Source: Gloeophyllum trabeum ATCC 11539 (Eukaryota > Basidiomycota > Agaricomycetes > Gloeophyllales > Gloeophyllaceae). From it: a DNA stretch of 64,000 nt. Location: positions 2,100,740 to 2,164,739 of the forward strand of contig NW_006920411.1 in assembly GCF_000344685.1 (NCBI RefSeq). Reading direction: 5' to 3'. Below, piece by piece: positions 56,402 through 64,000 of this stretch. The first letter of the stretch is position 1, and the number at the start of each line of letters is the position of its first letter. Made by a program: the position numbers and the translations under genes. A model generated the notes under the pieces. It had not been told where the DNA came from. It did no database searches and saw only the letters and a list, made by a program, of their open reading frames with translations.

Positions 56402-57789
56402 ATGGCGCTGCCGTCGACGCGCGAGATCGAGCTGGAGACGTTGCTGAGAAAGAGGGACGCGCAGGTGCTCGAACTCACAGTGAGTGCTATACTGCCGGGC
56501 AAGTCGCGCGCTCTGTGATGTTACTCACGGACGCGTCTTTGTATCTGGGACGAGTGTAGGATGAAGTTACTAGGCTCAGGCAGTATCTATCTACACAACC
56601 CGCCCCTTCGACGACGGAGCCGATATCTCTGCCGCCCGCGCTGGTGTCGGTCTTGGTGCCACACATTACGCGCGCGCAGGGGATCCCGAGTGGCAAGCCT
56701 ACGACAGGGAACCACAGTGGGAACACGGGCTCGACTACCACAGGAAACACGGCGCTAACTGCGCTCACGCAGCGCGCGAAGCTGCTTCAGGATGAGAATG
56801 ATGAACTATACGAGCTGCTGAGGAAGAGCGAGACCGGGAAGTTGAAGGAGGAGGTGAAGGGCCTGAGGAGAGTGGTGAACAGACTCGAAAGCGCCCTCAG
56901 AGGTAGGTTCAGATCTGTGGTCATCATATCGACCGCGGGCAAGCGCTCATACGGCCTCGTGTAGAGTCCCATAATGTCATCAATAACCTCAGGTATGCGC
57001 GTATTTCTCCTCTTGGTATCTCACCGCCGCTCTGATTACGCCCGCTGTAGTACCGAGCTTGAAAAGTCCCATGAAGCATTCGCCGCCACTCTCAACTCTT
57101 ATCACCCGCACTCGGGCCCCAGACCCTCGCCCATCTCTGCCAACCCATCTAGCAATGGGACGGGCACAGGTGGCGTCGCCAAGCCCCCACCGACCGGCCC
57201 CAGAGCCTACAAGAAACCGCGGCTGTCCGTCTCCGACAGCCAGGACCCTGGCAGACCGAGTCTGTCCCCGGCGAGATCCACGCTTTCCACGTCCGTGCCG
57301 CCGCAGCCGCCCATCTCCAGGCAACTGGGAATGCACTCGTCCGGTGTGAACGCGATTCCGCTGAAGCGGAGGAAGGAGGATTCGAGAGACCGGGATGCGA
57401 AAGATGAGGAGTATGACCGGCAGCGGTCTGCGCCGCTGTCGAAGGCGCAGTATGCTGGGCCTAAAAGGGAAGAGGAGGACGATGTGAGGAAGCGCCCTCG
57501 GGTCGGAGACGATAGAGGCGACAGGGACAGAGACAGGACGAGGATCAGGGACCGAGAGCGGGACTGGAGCAGAGATCAAGACCGGGAGCGGGAGCGAGAT
57601 AAAGACGGCAGGGACAGAGACCGGGACAGAGATCGCGACCGAGAGCGCGACAGGGACAGGGACAGGGACCGCCGACGGAACGGCTCTAGTGCCCCTGGCG
57701 CTGGCCGCAGACCGCCACCAAGACGCGAAAACGGGAACTCGAGCTCGCACAGTGGCGATCGGACGTTGGCCCAACGCATGGGCCTTTGA
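56402..57789 (+). CDS. Coiled-coil protein with RD/RE-repeat tail, WTAP/Mum2-like
   Basis: Four exons: 56402-56479, 56560-56902, 56965-56992, 57051-57789; 395 aa. The N-terminal 25 residues and residues 85-165 form coiled coils. The second (KLLQDENDELYELL...LKEEVKGLRRVVNRLE...ESHNVINNLSTELEKSHE) matches the layout of WTAP/Mum2, the scaffold of the m6A mRNA methyltransferase complex. Exon 3 is a 28-nt microexon in the middle of this helix and keeps the heptad in register. The C-terminal half is disordered and basic, with an RD/RE-dipeptide tract (about 300-360) like those of splicing proteins. Nuclear RNA-related function is likely; the WTAP assignment is inference. Confidence 0.72.
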
Positions 57790-58716
57790 AGATGATGTTT
57801 CGCATTTTCGCTTACTTTCCTTACTGTCTGTCTGGCTATGGACACTTGTGGCGATGACCCGTTCGGCGCGGTCGACCATACACTAACCGGATGTCTATTC
57901 TCTGTTCGTCATAGGGCATGATGGGCATATTGCATATCAACCACGGAGGGCCCTTAGTGTATCCGGTGCGCATATGTTTATTTATCTATCACTACCCTAC
58001 CTTGGACTCTATCCTTTCGTACCCATGATGATCATGATCACGCACTGCATCCATACGCTGCCCACACATACCACTGCTGTATTTTTATTTCTGTTTATTG
58101 TCACGGTCATTCTGGTAGACGCATTGACATTGAGTTCACTGACTGTTTGTGTTGATTGTTTTACAGGTTGTACTAATATTTGATGACGTCCCCCTTTCTC
58201 TTCGAGTTCCTCCCGGTTTCACTTGGTCTCTGCTGCTGTCGTACTGCTCTGCGAAAATGTATCTATTTACCGCTTGGTGTGTTGTATCGTGTCCCCCCGG
58301 GTTAATCTATTATCGTCGCGCGACGCAAGTATCGCCAGGTGCCGAGTGTAGTCCACGTCTTACACATGCTATCTAGTTCCCCGCGTGCTGAGGATTGGGT
58401 TGTTTTCTGGTACAGGACACGTTGTGAAGTGCATTGTTTCGGAAGGGTGGATTACCGACGAGAGCATAGGGATAAGGCAAGGATAAGGACGTCCTCAGTA
58501 AACTGTATGAGGTCGAAGTCCACCTTCGAAGCGGGTGCTGTACTAGTATCCAATGAGGAGGCATGTATAATTAGATCCTCGATCATTACACGTGCGGTCA
58601 CGTGGTTTGAGTAAAGGCTTAAGCTGAAGCTCGAGTCTTGCTCTTTCGTGCCACATTCACCCCCCAAACGCCCGGGGGCGTCTTTCATCGCAGTCTTAGA
58701 CTGCTCCTCCGCCGTC
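57790..58716. other. Intergenic region upstream of TRA1
   Basis: About 930 bp. The first part is T-rich with hydrophobic but short frames (57974-58183) lacking support. It presumably contains a 3' UTR and the TRA1 promoter. Confidence 0.45.
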
Positions 58717-61700
58717 ATGGAGAACGTTCCCCCACTTGCTACTGCTGCTGAGCTGGAGATACGAGCAGCCCGTGTTGCAGATCCAGGATGTGGTACGTTT
58801 TATACGCGTTGGATGCACCGACTGCTACTCACGACAGACTATAGCCTTAAAGGACAAAGTAACCGCTGTAAATGAACTACGCGAGCTGATTGACATTGTG
58901 CGCGACTCCGACGCCAATCGTATCCTGCCGAACATGATCACTGTCTTGCTCGAGGTCTTGCGTTCTGGAGAGCCGGCTTTCAAGAGGGATACTTTCGAGT
59001 TCGCATTGCGCCGAACCATAGTGGATATTTTGCATCGCGTCCCCTACCATGAGACTGTCCGACCCCTCGCTTTGAATCTCATCAATGGCTTGCTTCACGT
59101 GCTTCGGCACGACAATGAGGAGAACGGGGTCCTCTCCTGCAAGACTATCATTGACCTGACGCGCTACTTCAGAATCATTAACGAAGAGACTGTGGCGGAG
59201 TTCATGTCTGTCCTCACCGTCAGCTTCCAAAACATGAAGGATCTAGTGGTGGAACTGCTTTCCGAAGAGTCTGAGGCTGTGGACCCCAATGTGGTGTTGC
59301 CGAGCACGAAGAGTTTCAGAGTTCTTTCTGAGATGTGTATGACCATAGTGACTTTCTCCCAGAGCCATCGCCCTTTACTCAACAAACATGTTCCGGCTCT
59401 CCTGCCACTCAACTTCGAGGTGCTCACACTGGAGTCGCCTGCTCAGAAGGCGGCGAGGGAGAACTATGAGGCCATGGGAGGGTTCTGGACTGGCGTAGCA
59501 CCTACTATCAAGAATGTCCAAGCGTATGGCGAGTTTATTCATGCCCAGATCAAAGTGAGCGTTCTGTCACTTGTTCCTGTGTCCCATCTAGACGTGAGTA
59601 TCACAGATGATATCCTATTCCGCCTACATCCTGCGCGGCCTGGAGGAATATGATAAGTACGGCAATACATTAGTCCTCACAGGCTTGCGCCTGTTCCAGG
59701 ATTGCCCTCCGAATGCTGTTGGCTCTCGCAGGGTAAGGTTGTCATGCATGCGGCGGACTTCCCATGCGCTGATTACCCGCCTGATTAGGATCTCATTATC
59801 GTTATGAGGCATCTCCTGTCAACGACACCATACAGAAGAGCCCTTCTTCCCCACGTTGACAAACTGTTTGACGAGGACGTTTTGTTGGGGAAGGGAGTGG
59901 GTGCCAGGGAGACGCTGCGGTAAGCCCTGTCCATACCATACTGGCCTTACTCTGACGGTGCATGCAGTGCGTCAGTCTACGTCGCTCTAGCCGACTTCGT
60001 GCATCATCTTCGCCCGGAGTTGACAACGAACCAAATGGCGAGGATCGCCAATGTCTATGCGACACTAATGCATAACCAGTCTCTGATGAGCAATGTGCAT
60101 ATCATGTTTGCAAAGGTCATCATCAACCTAGCAGACGGTATTGTCCAGAAGGACAATCGGCAGCTGGCAAATAGGGCTCTGACTTCCTTGCTGGAGTCTT
60201 GCATCGAACGGTTAGAAGCCATGAATACAGTACAGCACGAGGTTTCGCTTAAGCTAGAGAGTCAGAGGAATGGCGAGCAGACTGTCATGGACTATGCTTC
60301 CATGGATAAGTCCCGTCCTGTCGCGGGTGCAATGTATGCCTTGGAGAAGCCTGAGGAAGTGCTCCACGGTAAGTGACGCCAGGGTGTCCCTATTACCCAT
60401 ACTAAAACGTTGAATACACAGAGGCTCGTCTTCTCTTTCGACCATTGATGCTGTGCTGCCGTGCATGTTTACTCAACTTAAAGAGGACGGACGGACCGGT
60501 CCCGGACGGTATCCTGATATCTCGCCTGTTCGAAGGCTGCATCAAGGCCATGAACCTATACGATGTGGATCCAAGGGAAGGCAATGATGCTATGGAAACC
60601 TTCGGTCAGACCCTTGTTGAGGTGAACCTCCATGTCGTTCAGGAAGTCTGGACCCAGAAGATGGGTTTCTTTTTCGACTCTGCTCAGCGTCGCCCGACGC
60701 TTCTGCAGATATGCCAGTCGTTGTTTGGCAAGGAACCGATATCTCCCACTTTGATCGCCATTGTTCTTCGCTTTTTGATCGACAGGCTCTCTTTACTAGG
60801 AGACACTGACGATCAAACCGCTGTCGTCACGATTCGGCTCTACAAGATGGCTTTCGCCGCCGTCGGGATATTCCCTCAGACGAATGAGCCCATCCTGGCG
60901 GCGCATATAGGGAAGCTCATCATGGCATGTTTCCCGCTTGCGGCTAAGGCGACAAAGCCTGCAAACTACTACTTCCTTCTGCGCGCACTGTTTCGAGCCA
61001 TTGGGGGTGGCGGTGGCCGATTCGAATTACTATACAAAGAGGTTCTCCCTCTTCTACCGGACTTGCTGGAGAGTCTGAACCGGCAACTGCAAGCGTCGCA
61101 GGGCTTGAATCGCGACATGATCGTAGAGCTCTGTCTCATTGTTCCTCTGCGCCTAACGCACCTCCTACCACATCTATCGTACCTCATGCGACCGCTCGTG
61201 TATGCTCTCCGTGGACCGCTCGAGTTGGCTTCTCAAGGACTGAGGACATTGGAGTTATGCATCGACAACCTTACGCCGGACTTCCTGGATCCTACCCTCA
61301 ATACCGTCCTCAGGGAGTTGACGGAGGCTCTACATAGTCACCTGAAGCCGCTTCCTGCAAGCCACCACCATTCCAGTTCCGCAGCACGTATCCTAGGCAA
61401 GCTTGGGGGGCGGAATCGCAGATTGCTGATGCGCGAGCCTGCTTTGAACTATCACCCATACTCCGAGCCAGCAACATTTGCCCTATCCTTCAGTGGAAGG
61501 GTCAAAGACATCGATCTTGTTCCCATGTCTACACTGGCATTACGTGTCTTGCGAGGGTCAGCTTCTTCGCTCCGCACCCAGGCCTATAACTACCTTGAGA
61601 ACTGCATCACTATCCTTGCGCATGATGTGAGCTAGCAACTCCTAACGGCACCATGTATACTAACCAGGTATCCCAGGGAGTTCAAGGCTATACGAGACAG

Positions 61701-64000
61701 GAAGTATTCAGTCAATGTCTAGAGGGCGTTTTCGACGCGGTACACATTCCGGATATCGCTTCCCAAGCCGAGGACTACATCCACAAGATTTCTCAGCTCG
61801 TCTTCCGCACGGAGACGCGAAAGTCATTCACGAAGGATATGGGCGTTCGCCGTCATCCCAGTCCTCTTCTAGCGTGCTATTTGGATGCACTCCCCCATGC
61901 CCTAGCACGAGATGAGCGATCAGAGGCCCAGAAGGCGCAAGACCTCGTATCGTCCATAATCAAGGGGCTTATTGAACTTGGGAATAGCATCATGGTCTCG
62001 CCGCAGGATGTCATTCCTACTCTGCATCAGATAGCTAGCCGCTTCAGCGGACTTTGCTTTGAGGATACATGGGTTCGGAAGAGTGCCGGTTGTGCAGGAA
62101 TCAAGATCATGACTTGCACTCCAGACGTCGGTGTGAAATGGATCACTGATCGAGAAGTGGACCTTGTACGCACTCTGCTGCACGTTCTCAAAGATCTTCC
62201 GTCCGACCTCCCTCGGGATGTGGACGAAGTCCTGGATGTATTGAAACGCGTCCTACGTGTGAGCAACGCTGACTTACCACCCTCGACTGCTCAGGGCGCA
62301 GATGATGCGCTCAATGTCCGAAACAAGATCAGTAACTTGACGGGGATCTTCTTCGCTGAGCTCTCCAGTCCCAGCGCTATCGTGCGCGAAGCGGTCCAGG
62401 GGTGCATCGAGCTGCTGGCGGAACTCAGCGGGAAGCCTGCCGTAGAACTTTTGTTGCCACACAGGGACCGTATGTTGGCCACAATCTACACCAAACCTCT
62501 TCGAGCTCTTCCGTTGCCTATCCAAATAGGAATGGTTGAAGCTGTGAGATACTGCATCAGCTTGGATCCGCCATTGCCTGAGTTGAATGAGGAGCTATTG
62601 CGACTCTTGCATGAGACGTTGGCGCTAGCAGACGCTGACGATGCCAACTTACTCGGTCGTGGCAACCCTCGTCAAGGAGGCCTGGATATAATCAATCTCC
62701 GAGTAGCCGCAATTAAGCTGTTGACAGCATCCATGCCCATGACCGATTTCTTCTCCAAGCATACTGCGACACGGCAAAGGTACGATGACCAATCTGGTTT
62801 TACGTAGTTTGGCTGATTCTTGCACAGGGTGACTACGGTCTACTTCAAGTCTTTGTACTCCTCTTCACCTGAAGTCAAAGAGGTGGCGCATGAAGGCCTG
62901 AGAACAGTCCTTTCGCACCAAAGCAGGCTCCCCAAGGAGCTGTTGCAGACAGGTCTTCGGCCTATCCTTATGAACCTAGCGGACCCTAAACGTTTGTCCG
63001 TTCCTGGCCTCGAAGGTCTGGCCAGGCTTCTGGAGCTCCTGACGAACTACTTCAAGGTCGAGATAGGGCACAAACTCCTGGATCATTTCAGAGTAGTGGC
63101 TGATCCTCAGATGTTGCAAGAGTCGTCGAGGCTGCCCTTGACAGAAAACGAGGGCATCACGAAGCTTGTTCGACTCGCTAACATATTCCACCTCCTCCCA
63201 TCGGCTGCCAACATATTCCTGGACGCACTCGTTAATGCCATAGTGCAGACGGAAGCTCAGATGCACTTCTCTGGCCAATCCCCGTTCTCGGAGCCCCTTG
63301 CGAAGTATCTTGATAAGTATCCTATCGATGCTGTGGACTTCTTCATGCGCCACCTCCACTTCCCCCGGCATATGAGAACCCTGAGGACAATACTTCAGGC
63401 CAATCTTGCACCCAGTGTCCTTCGCGAGTTGGCTTCAAGGACGTCCACGCTAGTCACTATGTGCTTCTATGGTAATGATCAGAGCCTAATCATGCCTGGG
63501 CTAGAGATTTGCTCCGACCTGAATAAGTATGTTCCCGACTGGCTGCATCACAATGGGTACGCTCTAGGAGCCCTGGTGAAGATATGGAATCTCAGTCCAG
63601 GCACTGAACAGGCCGCCGTTGGGATGGATTTGACTCAGCGCTATTCCTTGATCCTGTCTATCTTCGAAGAGGCCTTAAAGCAGTCGCCCCGGATTGACAT
63701 CCTCTTCGAAATTGTTGCAATTTACACTCGCAGCGTACCGCTGGACTTGATGAAGCTATCACACTTCCTGTATCGCCATGTGGCTTCAAGGGAATCTCTC
63801 GCGTACAAGCGCAATATTTTGACTCGTTTCCTTATCTGGTTCAAGGACGAGAGTGTACCATGGCCACGCAAAGCATACTTCATGCGCTCCATCATCACTC
63901 CCATGCTCTTAAGACAAGCATCCGGTACGATACCCAAGGAGGGTCTCCTGGACGAAGAGATCATAGCTAAGGTTCATGCAAGTATATGGCGTCCAATGTT
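58717..64000 (+). CDS. TRA1: Tra1/TRRAP, SAGA and NuA4 scaffold (PIKK family), 5' part
   Basis: Eight exons visible: 58717-58792, 58845-59554, 59607-59732, 59790-59919 (first codon at 59789), 59968-60368, 60422-61626, 61668-62779, 62828 to the window end; over 1600 residues, with the frame still open at 64000. Tra1 is the activator-binding subunit of the SAGA and NuA4 histone acetyltransferases, near 3,700 aa in total. The visible part is the N-terminal HEAT-repeat region. Recognisable blocks include FKRDTFEFALRRTIVDILHRVP, IIDLTRYFRIINEETVAEFM, FIHAQIKMISYSAYILRGL, and SAARILGKLGGRNRRLL. The FAT and pseudokinase domains lie beyond the window. Every splice keeps frame. The start is the first Met, giving the family-typical LEIRAARVADPG opening. 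Confidence 0.93.

Noticed and set aside
57974..58183. 69-aa hydrophobic plus-strand frame
   Set aside because: T-rich intergenic sequence gives hydrophobic codons by composition; no start context, promoter or conservation visible.

Overview
The window reads as nuclear DNA of a filamentous basidiomycete, most likely an Agaricomycete. The genes are compact and intron-rich: I resolved about 111 spliceosomal introns, mostly 45-65 nt, often with a CTAAC/CTRAY branch site. The gene set is eukaryotic core machinery with basidiomycete-style protein sequence, and intergenic space is short. All exon structures were built by hand from splice signals plus protein continuity. For every multi-exon gene except one (the MFSD10-like transporter) the exon lengths add up to an open frame.

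Layout. 1-495: internally deleted Tc1/mariner-type element with 55-bp inverted ends. 0.7-11 kb: Ran1-like kinase (-), xylitol/sorbitol dehydrogenase (+), a lineage-type nuclear protein (+), mitochondrial EF-G2 (-), Ste14 isoprenylcysteine methyltransferase (+), ribosomal protein L9 (-). 11-24 kb: Pcf11 (+), an intronless bacterial-looking Asp/Glu-racemase-GAF fusion (+), Pus7 (-), an MFSD10-like transporter with a frame break (+), GT32 mannosyltransferase (-). 23.6-39.9 kb: Swt1-like PIN endonuclease (-), OMP decarboxylase (+), Dom34/pelota (-), a 2-kb weak region, TXNDC9/Plp1 (+), CPD photolyase (+), GNAT acetyltransferase (-), Dph6 (+), sucrose-type transporter (-). 40.2-42.6 kb: a transposable element with about 205-bp inverted ends and a TA duplication, interrupted by a 738-bp N gap flanked by near-identical 594-bp copies. 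43-50 kb: Avo2-like ankyrin protein (-), a hAT MITE in the shared promoter, STEEP1 homologue (+), a 77-aa gene (+), GH18 chitinase (-). 50-54.8 kb: a gene-free stretch that opens with an array of perfect palindromes. 54.8-64 kb: Pro/Ser-rich protein (+), WTAP-like coiled-coil protein (+), and the 5' part of Tra1 (+), which runs off the window.

Functionally the window is rich in RNA and translation factors (L9, EF-G2, Pus7, Pcf11, Swt1, Dom34, Dph6, possible WTAP). I see no operon-like or biosynthetic cluster logic. Neighbouring genes often share short divergent promoters, 91 bp for Pus7/MFSD10 and 192 bp for EF-G2/Ste14. No CRISPR array or complete rRNA or tRNA gene was recognised. The signals least explained by known genes are the palindrome array at 50266-50400, the hAT MITE 38 bp upstream of the STEEP1 start codon, the bacterial-type intronless gene at 14.5 kb, the gap-flanking duplication at 40-42 kb, and five GC-AG introns.
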